From NCBI RefSeq assembly GCF_030403745.1, contig NZ_JAQMWP010000023.1:1-64000 (forward strand): a stretch of 64,000 bases of DNA. Direction: 5' to 3'. Positions 56,218-64,000 of the stretch are shown here, one piece after another (the first letter of the stretch is position 1; each line of letters begins with the position of its first letter). Source of the stretch: Streptomyces sp. S.PB5 (GTDB lineage: Bacteria > Actinomycetota > Actinomycetes > Streptomycetales > Streptomycetaceae). The notes below the pieces were generated by a model, which did no database searches, was not told the DNA's origin, and saw nothing but the letters and a program-made list of their open reading frames with translations. The position numbers and the translations under genes are program-made.

Positions 56218-56871
56218 ATGCAACTTGACGTGACCAAGGCAATAGACGTCTCCGTGCCCATCCACCCCGGAATGCTGCACTGGGGCCGCCGCCCGGAAGT
56301 GGAGGTCGTCGAGTCGCGCACCGCGGGCGACCCGTCCAACGTCAGCCGCTGGCGCATCGGCGCCCACACGGGGACGCACATCGACGCCCCGGCCCATTTC
56401 GTCGACGGCGGCAAGACCGTCGACCGGCTGGACCTGACGGCGCTCAACGGCACCGCCCGCGTCCTCGACCTCACCCATGTCAAGGAGCAGATCACCGCCG
56501 CCGACCTGGATGCCGCGGGCCTGGGCACCGAGGAGCGGGTGCTGCTGCGCACCAGCAACTCCGACGGTGTGCTGCGCAGCCCGTGGAAGGCCCGGCACTG
56601 GGTGGGGCTGGCCCCGGACGGCGCCGAGCGGCTGATCGAGGCGGGCGTGCGCACGGCCGGCATCGACTACCTCAGCATCGAGGCCGTCGCCTACACCACC
56701 CACTGGGAGACGCACCAACTGCTGTGCGCGGCGGATGTGTTGATCCTTGAAGTGGTCGATCTGCTGCACACCCCGGCCGGTGTCTACGACATGCTGTCGC
56801 TGCCCGTGCCCCTGCAGGGCGCCGAGGCCGCGCCCTCGCGCACCCTGCTGCTGCCCCGGGACCGAACGTGA
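56218..56871 (+). CDS. Cyclase/kynurenine-formamidase-family hydrolase
   Basis: ATG 56218 follows AGGAG. The 217-residue protein has the family signature RIGAHTGTHIDAPAHFVDGG, with metal-binding His and Asp residues, and RTAGIDYLSIEAVAY near the end. Relatives hydrolyse N-formylkynurenine, isatin or cyclic imides. In this setting it probably cleaves an aryl formamide or cyclic amide. It overlaps the next gene by four bases. Confidence 0.88.
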   Translation: MQLDVTKAIDVSVPIHPGMLHWGRRPEVEVVESRTAGDPSNVSRWRIGAHTGTHIDAPAHFVDGGKTVDRLDLTALNGTARVLDLTHVKEQITAADLDAAGLGTEERVLLRTSNSDGVLRSPWKARHWVGLAPDGAERLIEAGVRTAGIDYLSIEAVAYTTHWETHQLLCAADVLILEVVDLLHTPAGVYDMLSLPVPLQGAEAAPSRTLLLPRDRT

Positions 56872-58439
56872 GCCCCGGCCACGAACCGGTGCTGGCCGCA
56901 CCCCACCCGTCCGCCCTCGACGCCGCGGCCCGGGCGGCCGGGCGCGGCGGCAACGCCGTGGACGCCGCACTGGCCGCCGCCGCCGCGCTGACCGTCGTCT
57001 ACCCCCACCAGTGCTCCCTGGGCGGCGACCTGATCGCCCTGGTGCACACGCCCGACGGCACGGTGCGCGCCATGCTGTCGGTCGGGGCGGCGGCACAGCA
57101 CGTCGACGTCCCGGCCCTGCGCGCCGCGGACACGCGGATGCCCGCGCAGGGCCCGCAGACCGTGACCGTGCCCGGCGTGGTGGCCGGCTGGGCGGCGCTC
57201 GCCGCGGCGTTCGGCACCCCGGGCGCGCTGCCCGCCGCGCTGCGCGACGCCGCCGATCTCGCCCGCCAGGGGGCGACGGTCTCCGCCGGGCTGGCGCGCG
57301 CCGTGCGGGCCAACGCGCGGCGGATCGCCGCCGATCCGGGACTGTCAGCGCTGCTGAGCGGTTCCGACGGCCGTGCGGTGGAGGAGGGGGACGCGCTTCT
57401 CCAGCCCCGGCTGGCGACGGTCCTCGACGAACTGGCCGACGACCCCGCGTCGTTCTACCAGGGGGCCGTCGCCGGGACGCTCGCCGTCGGCCTGCGCCGC
57501 CTCGGCAGCCCGCTCACCGCCGCCGACCTGGCCGCCCATCGCGCCCGCTGGGCCGAGCCGTTGACCGTCGAAGCGGCAGGGATGCGCTGGTGGGCCGCTC
57601 CCCCGCCCAGCCAGGGCACCGTCCTGCCCGCGCTGCTGACGGCGGCGGCCGCAGCGGACCTGACCGAGCCCGAACGCACCCGGCTGCTCACCGCCCGCTG
57701 CCAGGACGCCTCGGCGGCCCGCGACCGGCTGCTCGGCGACCCGTGCGGACAACTGCTGGACATGCAGGGGCTGCTCGATCCGGCGCCCCTGGCCGGAGCC
57801 CTGCCCCCCAAGCCGTCGTTCCGGCCCTCCGGCGACACCGTCGCGGTGACCGCGGTGGACCCCTCGGGGCTGGCGGTGTCACTCATCCAGAGCGTCTACC
57901 AGACCTTCGGCTCGGGACTGTGCGAGCCGGACACCGGGATCGTCCTGCACAACCGCGGCTCGGCGTTCAGTCTCGTCGCGGGCCATCCAGGCGAACTGCG
58001 GCCGGGCGTACGACCGCCGCACACGCTGTGCCCGGTGATCGGCCGCTCCGACGTCCTGCTCCTGGCGGCCGGCTGCCAGGGCGGCCGGGCCCAGCCGCAG
58101 ATCCTCGCCCAGACCCTGCCCGCCCTTGCCGCGCCCGACGCCGACCCGGTCGACGTGCTCGGGCGCCCGCGCTGGGTGCTCGGCGCCCGCGACATCGGCT
58201 TCGAGGAGCAGACCCTGCTCGCCGAGCCGGTCTCGGTGCCGGCCTCGACACCGTCCGTCTCGCCCGGCGTGCCGGTGGTGGTCGCCGAGGCACCCACCGA
58301 CCTGGCCGGCCATCTGCAGGTGGTCAGGCTGGCCCGCGACGGCCGCCTGGACGCTGCCTCCGACCCCCGAGCCGACGGCGGCGTACTGCACCGCGCCCCG
58401 GCCACCCCCCGCACCACCGTGGAAGGAACCACCGTATGA
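56868..58439 (+). CDS. Gamma-glutamyltranspeptidase-family enzyme
   Basis: The GTG start overlaps the cyclase stop (GTGA). The 523-residue protein has AGRGGNAVDAALAAAAALTV, HQCSLGGDLIALVH and TVTVPGVVAGWAAL of the large subunit. DTVAVTAVDPSGLAVSLIQS then marks the self-cleavage site, with a nucleophile Thr and YQTFGSG. Clear export signals are absent, so it would act inside the cell. Enzymes of this family hydrolyse gamma-glutamyl amides. Beside a glutamine-synthetase-like gene this hints at gamma-glutamyl intermediates. Confidence 0.85.
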   Translation: MSPGHEPVLAAPHPSALDAAARAAGRGGNAVDAALAAAAALTVVYPHQCSLGGDLIALVHTPDGTVRAMLSVGAAAQHVDVPALRAADTRMPAQGPQTVTVPGVVAGWAALAAAFGTPGALPAALRDAADLARQGATVSAGLARAVRANARRIAADPGLSALLSGSDGRAVEEGDALLQPRLATVLDELADDPASFYQGAVAGTLAVGLRRLGSPLTAADLAAHRARWAEPLTVEAAGMRWWAAPPPSQGTVLPALLTAAAAADLTEPERTRLLTARCQDASAARDRLLGDPCGQLLDMQGLLDPAPLAGALPPKPSFRPSGDTVAVTAVDPSGLAVSLIQSVYQTFGSGLCEPDTGIVLHNRGSAFSLVAGHPGELRPGVRPPHTLCPVIGRSDVLLLAAGCQGGRAQPQILAQTLPALAAPDADPVDVLGRPRWVLGARDIGFEEQTLLAEPVSVPASTPSVSPGVPVVVAEAPTDLAGHLQVVRLARDGRLDAASDPRADGGVLHRAPATPRTTVEGTTV

Positions 58440-60394
58440 GCACCCTCGCCCCCGCGCCCACGTCGGCCGCGCGACCCCACCCGCTGGATCCGCTGACCGC
58501 GGCCGAACTGGCCGCCGCCGTCAAGGTGCTCAGGTCCGACCCCCGGATCACCGAGGACGCCCGCTTCTGGGGAGTCGCCCTCGACGAGCACCACGCGCGC
58601 ACCGCGACCCCGGGCCAGGCCCGGCGGGCCCGCGCCGTGGTGATCTGCCCCTCGGTCCGACTCGCCTACGAGGTCAACCTGGAACTGGGCGAGAAGCCGC
58701 AGACCACGGCCTGGCGGGAGCTGGACGTGCGCAGCCCCGGCTGCTCCTCGGAGGAGGCCCGGCAGGCCGCCGCCGCGTGCCGGGCCGATGCGCGCTTCCG
58801 CGAGGCGCTGGCCCTGCGCGGCATCCACGACGTGTCGCTGGTGATGGTCGACCCCGAGTCGATCGGCGGCTTCGAACCCCCGCAGTACGCGGGGCGCCGG
58901 CTGACCTGGGGCAGCGTGTGGCACCGTACGTCCGAGGACGACAACGGCTACGCCCGGCCCGTACAGGGCGTGGTGCCGATCATCGACATGGAGTCGATGG
59001 AGGTGCTCCACGTCGAGGACCACGGCGTGGTGCCGCTGTCCGCAGAGCCGGGCGTGTTCGCCGCGGGCACCGTGCCCGAGCGGGCCGGGCTGCGCCCCCT
59101 TGAGGTGATCCAGCCCGAGGGACCGAGTTTCACGGTGACCGGGCAGCGCGTCGACTGGCAGGGCTGGTCGGTGCGGGTGGGCTTCACCCACCGCGAGGGC
59201 CTGGTCCTGCACGACCTGACCTTCGACGCGGGCGGCAAGGGCCCGCGCCAGGTGCTGCGCCGGGCCTCGGTCAACGAGATGTACGTGCCCTACTTCGACA
59301 CCGCCTCCACCCAGTACCGCAAGAACTTCTTCGACTGGGGCGAGTACGGCGCCGGTCCGCTGACCAACTCCCTCGCCCTGGGCTGTGACTGCCTGGGCGT
59401 CATCCACTACTTCGACGCGGCCGTCCTCGGCGGCGACGGCGTGCCACGGGTCATCCCTAACGCCATCTGCATGCACGAGGAGGACGACGGCATCCTGTGG
59501 AAGCACCACGACGGCCGCACCGGCCGCACCGAGGTGCGCCGCTCCCGCCGGCTGATCATCTCGGCGTTCGCCACGGTCGCCAACTACGACTACGGCTTCT
59601 ACTGGTCCCTGTACCAGGACGGCTCGGTCATGCTGGAGATCAAGATGACCGGCATCCTGTCCGCCACCGGCGTCGCACAGGACGAGGAGACCCCGTACGC
59701 CCGGCGGGTCGCCCCGAACGTGGCGGTCACCAACCACCAGCACTTCTTCGCCGTACGGCTGGACATGGCCGTGGACGGAACCTCCAACCGCCTGGTCGAG
59801 GTCACCGCCGAGCACGAACCCGACCCCGCGCTCGACCCGTACGGCAACGCGGCACGGACCGTACTGCGGCCGATCCTCAGCGAGCGGGAGGGCGGGCGCA
59901 GCGTGGACGCCTCCCGGGCCCTGCATTGGCGGGTGGAGAACACCGAGGCCCGCAACCGGATGGGCGAGCCGACCGCGTACCGGGTGCACGTGGACAACAC
60001 GGCGGTGCTGCCGGTGCGCGCCGACAGCGTGTGCGCGCGGCGGGCGCCCTTCGTCGCCCGGCAACTGTGGGCCACCGAGTACGACCCGGCCCGGCGCTTC
60101 GTCGCCGGCGAGTACCCCAACCAGGCCGAGCCGGGCGCGGACGGAGTGCACCGCTGGCAGCAGGAGGACCGCTCACTGGACGGCACGGAACTGGTGCTGT
60201 GGGCGACGGTCGGCTCGCACCACTTCCCTCGTCCCGAGGAGTGGCCGGTGATGCCGGTGGCCCGGGCCCGGCTGCGGCTGGAGCCGGACGGCTTCTTCGA
60301 CCGCAATCCCGCGCTGGACGTGGCCGCCCCCGTCTCCTGCCACGCGCCGGCCGCCGACGCGGACGGCGACGACGCCGGGCACTGCTGCGGTTGA
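58436..60394 (+). CDS. Copper-containing amine oxidase
   Basis: The 652-residue enzyme has the topaquinone site at Tyr384 in VANYDYGFYW, copper ligands His434 and His436 (NHQHFFAVRLD) and a His of GSHHFPRPEEWPVMP (His595/His596). Upstream lies the strand with YVPYFDTASTQYRKNFFDWG. It oxidises primary amines to aldehydes with release of ammonia and H2O2. The aldehyde dehydrogenase of the cluster is a logical next step. The stop codon lies in the right end of the adjoining tnpB element. Confidence 0.92.
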   Translation: MSTLAPAPTSAARPHPLDPLTAAELAAAVKVLRSDPRITEDARFWGVALDEHHARTATPGQARRARAVVICPSVRLAYEVNLELGEKPQTTAWRELDVRSPGCSSEEARQAAAACRADARFREALALRGIHDVSLVMVDPESIGGFEPPQYAGRRLTWGSVWHRTSEDDNGYARPVQGVVPIIDMESMEVLHVEDHGVVPLSAEPGVFAAGTVPERAGLRPLEVIQPEGPSFTVTGQRVDWQGWSVRVGFTHREGLVLHDLTFDAGGKGPRQVLRRASVNEMYVPYFDTASTQYRKNFFDWGEYGAGPLTNSLALGCDCLGVIHYFDAAVLGGDGVPRVIPNAICMHEEDDGILWKHHDGRTGRTEVRRSRRLIISAFATVANYDYGFYWSLYQDGSVMLEIKMTGILSATGVAQDEETPYARRVAPNVAVTNHQHFFAVRLDMAVDGTSNRLVEVTAEHEPDPALDPYGNAARTVLRPILSEREGGRSVDASRALHWRVENTEARNRMGEPTAYRVHVDNTAVLPVRADSVCARRAPFVARQLWATEYDPARRFVAGEYPNQAEPGADGVHRWQQEDRSLDGTELVLWATVGSHHFPRPEEWPVMPVARARLRLEPDGFFDRNPALDVAAPVSCHAPAADADGDDAGHCCG

Positions 60395-61756
60395 CTTCCT
60401 CTCCCGCTTAAAGGCGGGGGATTCCAGCGGTCGCCCGCTGGGGTTCCTGTTTCACCGACGACCGCCCCGTCCGGGAGGACTCCCGTTGAGGTCTTACACC
60501 GTCTCCACAGGCTGTCGCCGCCAGCCCGGCGGTCAGGATGTTGCGTGCCGCGTTGATGTCGCGGTCATGCATGGTGCCGCAGGCGCACGTCCACACGCGG
60601 ACGTTCAGCGGCAGTTTCGATGCGACCGTGCCGCAGTTCCCGCACAGCTTGCTGGACGGGAACCAGCGGTCGATCACGACGAGTTCACGCCCGTACCAGG
60701 CGCACTTGTACTCCAGCATGGACCGCAGGTGCGTCCAGGCCGCATCCGAAATGGCGCGCGCCAGCTTGCCGTTCTTCAGCAGGTTGCGGACGGTCAGATC
60801 CTCGATCACGACCGTTTGGTTCTCACGGACGAGACGAGTCGACAGCTTGTGCAGGACGTCCCGGCGCCGGTCGGCGATCCGCGCGTGGACCTTGGCGACG
60901 CGACGGCGGGCCTTGGCCCGGTTCGCCGAGCCCTTCGCCTTCCGCGACAGCTCCCGCTGCGCGCGGGCAAGGCGGGCGCGGTCTTGGCGCTCGTGCCGGG
61001 GGTTGGCGACCTTCTCCCCGGTGGACAGGGTCACCAGGGAGGTGATCCCGGCGTCCAGGCCAACCGCCGCGTTCGTGGCGGGCGCGGGGGCGGGGGTGTC
61101 CGGGCACAGCAGGGACACGAACCAGCGGCCCGCCGCGTCCCGGGACACGGTCGCCGTGCTCGGCTCCGTGCCCTCAGGCAGCGGACGCGACCAGCGGATG
61201 TCCAAAGGCTGCGCCATCTTCGCCAGCGTCAGCTTCCCCTCACGCCAGGTGAAGGCGCTGCGGGTGTACTCGGCCGACGCGCGGGGCTTCTTCCGCGACT
61301 TGAACCGCGGGTACTTCGCCCGCTTGGCGAAGAAGTTGGCGAACGCCGTCTGCAGATGGCGCAGCGCCTGCTGGAGCAGGACCGAGGACACCTGCGTCAG
61401 GAAGGCCAGTTCCTCGGTCTTCTTCCACTCCGTGAGCGCGGCGGAGGACTGCACGTAGGAGATGCGGCGCTGCTCGCCGTACCAGGCCCGCGTGCGCTCC
61501 TCCAGCGCCTTGTTGTAGACGAGGCGGACACAGCCGAACGTGCGCGACAGCTCAGCCGCCTGCTCGTCCATGGGGTAGAAGCGGTACTTGAACGTCCGTT
61601 TGACCTGCCGTGTCACGCCTCACGCGTTATCAACTTCCCTCAGAGCGGCGGGTGTCGGCAGGTGGACGGCACACGCCGGTCCGCCCTGGCGGCGAACCGC
61701 CCTCCCCTGCCCTGCTCCGCAGGAACCTCGTTTCCTCCCCGGCCTGAAGGCTGGGG
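60395..61756 (-). mobile_element. IS200/IS605-type element carrying only tnpB
   Basis: The right end has a hairpin (CCCGC 60403-60407, GCGGG 60414-60418) and GTCAA on the minus strand. The left end has CCCCGGCC-TGAA-GGCTGGGG (61737-61756). No tnpA is present, so movement would depend on a TnpA elsewhere. The element lies between the amine oxidase and the next gene of the cluster and breaks neither frame. Confidence 0.72.
60408..61616 (-). CDS. tnpB: TnpB RNA-guided nuclease
   Basis: The 402-residue protein starts MTRQVKRTFKYRFYPMDEQA. It has the helical N-terminal module, the RuvC residues Asp188 (VGLDAGITSL), Glu272 (VVIEDLTVRNL) and Asp353 (HDRDINAARNI), and a four-cysteine zinc finger (CGNCG, CACG; Cys325, 328, 344, 346). 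All catalytic residues are present. TnpB with its right-end omega RNA cuts DNA beside a short motif, which keeps the element in the genome. Its guide would lie just beyond the right end, in the end of the amine-oxidase gene. Confidence 0.93.
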   Translation of the reverse strand: MTRQVKRTFKYRFYPMDEQAAELSRTFGCVRLVYNKALEERTRAWYGEQRRISYVQSSAALTEWKKTEELAFLTQVSSVLLQQALRHLQTAFANFFAKRAKYPRFKSRKKPRASAEYTRSAFTWREGKLTLAKMAQPLDIRWSRPLPEGTEPSTATVSRDAAGRWFVSLLCPDTPAPAPATNAAVGLDAGITSLVTLSTGEKVANPRHERQDRARLARAQRELSRKAKGSANRAKARRRVAKVHARIADRRRDVLHKLSTRLVRENQTVVIEDLTVRNLLKNGKLARAISDAAWTHLRSMLEYKCAWYGRELVVIDRWFPSSKLCGNCGTVASKLPLNVRVWTCACGTMHDRDINAARNILTAGLAATACGDGVRPQRESSRTGRSSVKQEPQRATAGIPRL

Positions 61757-61777
61757 TATCCACGAAGGAGAACCCCG

Positions 61778-62686
61778 ATGACGGGCCTGCGCGGCTCGCC
61801 GCCGACGGGGCGGCTGCTGGCCGGGCTCGCCGCCCTGGTCGTGACGGCCGCCGCCGCACGCACGGGCGGCGGCGCTGGACACGGCGAGCACACGGCGCAG
61901 ACTCCGGCCGCCGTCGGCGTCGCGTCCGCGGTGATCGCCTGCACGCTGGCGTTCGCCTGGCCGGCGCTGGGCGTCGCCTGGGCGCCGGAGCGGCGCAGGC
62001 TGACCGGCCGCGCGGTGCTCGCCGCGGCGGCCGCCGCCTGCACGCTCGGTGCGCCACTCGCCCTGACGCGGGCGCCAGCCGCCGTGGACGGCCATGTGTG
62101 GGCGATGGCCCGCTTCGAACTCCTCGCGGTCCTCGGCCCCTTGGCGCTCGCATCCGCCATCCGCGCGACGGCCGCCCCGGCCCGGCCGGAGGACCGCGGA
62201 GCCGGCCTCGGGGCGGTGGTGTGGACCGTGTCGGCGTACGCCTGGCACCTGCCGCCACTGCACACCCTGGCGGGTCCGGGAGCAGAGCTCGCGCGGTCGT
62301 TCACCTGGGTGACGGCCGGCTTGCTGCTGTGTCTTCCCCTGGCCGCCCGCCACGGGCCCTTCCTGGGGGCGCATCTCGCCGCGCTGCCGCTGGCTGCCCT
62401 GATGGTGAGCAGCGGTCGAGGGGCGGCGGGCCTGCTGATGGCTGTCGTGGACGCGGCCATGGTCGCGCGCCTGTTCAACGGGCCCGTCAGAAAGGGCTGT
62501 TACACCGACGTAAATATTGGATCCAATCCATGGATGACTGGATCCTCCCTTCGCTACCGTCACCGTGACCGGGACAGAAAGGCGTCAGATGCGCGAGGAA
62601 GAGAACGAACGGCTCACCAGGACCGGACCGGGCACACCCGGCGGCGACCTGATGCGCCGGTACTGGCAGCCCGTCGCCCTCAGTGA
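61778..62686 (+). CDS. Polytopic membrane protein, CtaG-like, probably 3' truncated
   Basis: ATG 61778 follows GAAGGAG. There are about six hydrophobic segments (LLAGLAALVVTAAAART, VGVASAVIACTLAFAWPAL, FELLAVLGPLALASAI, SFTWVTAGLLLCLPLAA), with AWHLPPLH in a loop, somewhat like CtaG-type oxidase assembly factors. After VARLFNG, near 62485, the frame runs on without membrane features through the operator and into the Rieske gene. The native end was probably lost when the two segments joined. Confidence 0.5.
   Translation: MTGLRGSPPTGRLLAGLAALVVTAAAARTGGGAGHGEHTAQTPAAVGVASAVIACTLAFAWPALGVAWAPERRRLTGRAVLAAAAAACTLGAPLALTRAPAAVDGHVWAMARFELLAVLGPLALASAIRATAAPARPEDRGAGLGAVVWTVSAYAWHLPPLHTLAGPGAELARSFTWVTAGLLLCLPLAARHGPFLGAHLAALPLAALMVSSGRGAAGLLMAVVDAAMVARLFNGPVRKGCYTDVNIGSNPWMTGSSLRYRHRDRDRKASDARGRERTAHQDRTGHTRRRPDAPVLAARRPQ
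62516..62545. promoter_or_regulatory. GntR-type operator before the Rieske oxygenase gene
   Basis: ATTGGATCCAAT (62516-62527) is a perfect 12-base palindrome. It overlaps a second palindrome ATCCATGGAT (62526-62535) and is followed by a half site TGGATCC (62539-62545). This is the best match of the three motif sites and lies 43 bases before the start codon. Confidence 0.72.
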
Positions 62687-63941
62687 GGAACTCGACGGCG
62701 TACGACCCCTGGTGGCTCCCAAGGTGCTCGGGCAGGACCTGGTCCTGTTCCGCGACGAGCACGGTGAACTCGGCCTGGTCGACCGGGGCTGCCCGCACCG
62801 GGGCGCCGACCTGGCGTTGGGCCGGCTGGAGGACGGCGGGCTGCGCTGCTGCTTCCACGGCTGGCTGTTCGCCCGCGACGGCGCCTGCCTCGACACCCCG
62901 GCCGAGCCGGCCGACAGCGCCCTGGCCACGCGGGTCCGCCTGGGCAGCTACCCCGTCCGCGAGATCAACGGGGTGATCTGGGGCTACCTCGGACCCGGCG
63001 AGCCACCCGCGCTGCCGGCTCTGGACTGCTTCGAGGCCCCGGCCGACCACGCCTTCGCCTGGAAGGGCCTGCTGGAGTGCAACTGGCTGCAGGCCCTGGA
63101 GGTCGGCATCGACCCCGCCCACGCCTCCTACCTGCACCGCTTCTTCGAGGACGAGGACCCCTCCGACAGCTACGGCAAGCAGTTCCGCGCCACCTCCCAA
63201 GGCACCGCCCTGCCCATGACGAAGATCCTCCGCGAGTACGGCCGCCCCGACATCGATGCCGCCCGCACCCCGTACGGCCTGCGCATCACGGCCCTGCGCA
63301 CCCTGGACGGCACCGACACCGAGGGCCGCGCCATGGACGGCAGCCGCACCCACGTCCGCGTCACCCACCAGGTCTTCCCGCACGGCTTCCACATCCCGCT
63401 CGACGCGGAGACCGCCATCACCCAGTGGCACGTACCGATCGACGACACCTCCTGCTACTGGTACGCCCAGTTCACCAGCGTCGGCCGGCCGGTCGACCAG
63501 GAGGCGATGCGCCGCCAGCGGGTGGACGCGGTCACCCTGCCCGACTACCGGCCCCGCTTCAACCGCGCCAACGGCTACGGCTACGACCCGGTCGAGCAGC
63601 TCACCACCACCTACACCGGCCTGGGCACCGACATCAACGTGCACGACCAGTGGGCGGTGGAGGGCCAGGGCGCCGTCCAGGACCGTACCCGCGAACACCT
63701 GGGCCGCTCCGACAAGGCCATCGTCATGTACCGGCGCATGCTGGGCGAGGCCATGTCCGCCGTCCAGCGCGGCGAGGACCCGCCGTTGGTCCTGCCCGCC
63801 GAACGTGCGGCCGGGATACGCGGCCCCGTCACCCTCGACGGCATCGGCCCCACCAAGGGCTCGGCGCAGTACTGGGCGGCCGTGACCGCGAAGCAGCGCG
63901 CCGACAGCAGTTGGGCGCAACCCGCGGCGACGGACGGCTGA
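62589..63941 (+). CDS. Rieske non-haem iron oxygenase, alpha subunit
   Basis: ATG 62589 with AAAGG upstream gives 450 residues. The Rieske centre is Cys68-x-His70 (GCPHRGADL) and Cys87-x2-His90 (RCCFHGWLF). The mononuclear iron site follows in DPAHASYLHRFF. The layout matches phthalate-4,5-dioxygenase-type one-component terminal oxygenases, which hydroxylate or O/N-demethylate aromatic substrates. No ferredoxin reductase gene is visible inside the window. The operator just upstream links it to the GntR regulon. Confidence 0.9.
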   Translation: MREEENERLTRTGPGTPGGDLMRRYWQPVALSEELDGVRPLVAPKVLGQDLVLFRDEHGELGLVDRGCPHRGADLALGRLEDGGLRCCFHGWLFARDGACLDTPAEPADSALATRVRLGSYPVREINGVIWGYLGPGEPPALPALDCFEAPADHAFAWKGLLECNWLQALEVGIDPAHASYLHRFFEDEDPSDSYGKQFRATSQGTALPMTKILREYGRPDIDAARTPYGLRITALRTLDGTDTEGRAMDGSRTHVRVTHQVFPHGFHIPLDAETAITQWHVPIDDTSCYWYAQFTSVGRPVDQEAMRRQRVDAVTLPDYRPRFNRANGYGYDPVEQLTTTYTGLGTDINVHDQWAVEGQGAVQDRTREHLGRSDKAIVMYRRMLGEAMSAVQRGEDPPLVLPAERAAGIRGPVTLDGIGPTKGSAQYWAAVTAKQRADSSWAQPAATDG

Positions 63942-63946
63942 GCGGC

Positions 63947-64000
63947 ATGGGATTCGTGGAACGCCACGCCGGGTGGACGGCCGAACAGACGGCCGCCGCC
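63947..64000 (+). CDS. Start of a glutamine-synthetase-type gene (partial, tentative)
   Basis: Six bases after the oxygenase stop an ATG opens MGFVERHAGWTAEQTAAA and runs off the window. Glutamine-synthetase-like ligases of actinobacteria often begin with a similar FxExHGLWTxEQ string, and such enzymes occur beside Rieske oxygenases in aniline-type pathways. Only 18 residues are visible, so this is a guess. Confidence 0.35.
   Translation, partial: MGFVERHAGWTAEQTAAA

Noticed and set aside
57896..60151. A 751-codon minus-strand open frame.
   Set aside because: It lies antisense to the GGT-like and amine-oxidase genes, both of which have clear catalytic motifs on the plus strand.

Overview
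The window is high-GC actinobacterial DNA and most probably comes from a Streptomyces chromosome arm, plasmid or island. The reasons are the strong G/C third-position bias, Tat-exported enzymes, paired DUF6192-like and RacP-like genes, and an insertion-sequence mix (IS5, IS3, IS30, IS110, ISL3, IS1182 and IS200/IS605 types) typical of that genus. I saw no rRNA, tRNA or CRISPR array. All assignments come from reading the sequence; no database search was run.

The layout has three parts. (1) 1-6.3 kb: the tail of an IS200/IS605 tnpB, a divergent TetR/quinone-oxidoreductase pair around a perfect palindrome, and an insertion-sequence pile. The pile holds a complete group II intron (3270-5430) lying antisense inside an IS5-type transposase relic. 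(2) 6.8-42.6 kb: accessory DNA. It opens with a three-gene operon (6814-13618) of a multidomain GTPase, a CHAT-protease protein and an unknown protein, which is a good candidate for a conflict or defence system. Then follow many relics, several broken by single-base frameshifts, a low-GC amidohydrolase, an SMI1/KNR4 gene, and a nested stack in which IS3 is cut by IS30 and IS30 is cut by IS110. The rest of this part holds a TetR-cholesterol oxidase-secreted lipase locus, an intact ISL3 element, a GlxA-type regulator fused to an extra N-terminal region and coupled to a membrane protein, an AraC/metallo-hydrolase/NAD(P)-binding-protein locus, and IS1182 and TniQ-like debris.

(3) 42.7-64.0 kb: a well-kept catabolic cluster. 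Its main operon encodes a peptide-type ABC importer (binding protein, two permeases, two ATPases). Interleaved with these are an alpha/beta hydrolase, an amidohydrolase, a cytidine-deaminase-like enzyme, a creatininase-like enzyme, an aldehyde dehydrogenase and an aminotransferase/sarcosine-oxidase fusion. A GntR/FCD repressor gene faces a second operon of a cyclase/formamidase, a gamma-glutamyltranspeptidase-like enzyme and a copper amine oxidase. A tnpB element has landed after the amine oxidase. A Rieske oxygenase follows, and then the start of what looks like a glutamine-synthetase-type gene.

Three promoter regions of the catabolic cluster share the motif TTGGATCCA(A/C), so one GntR protein may control all three units. 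The gene content suggests uptake and stepwise oxidation of a nitrogen-rich compound, perhaps with a gamma-glutamylated amine intermediate. The substrate cannot be read from the sequence.
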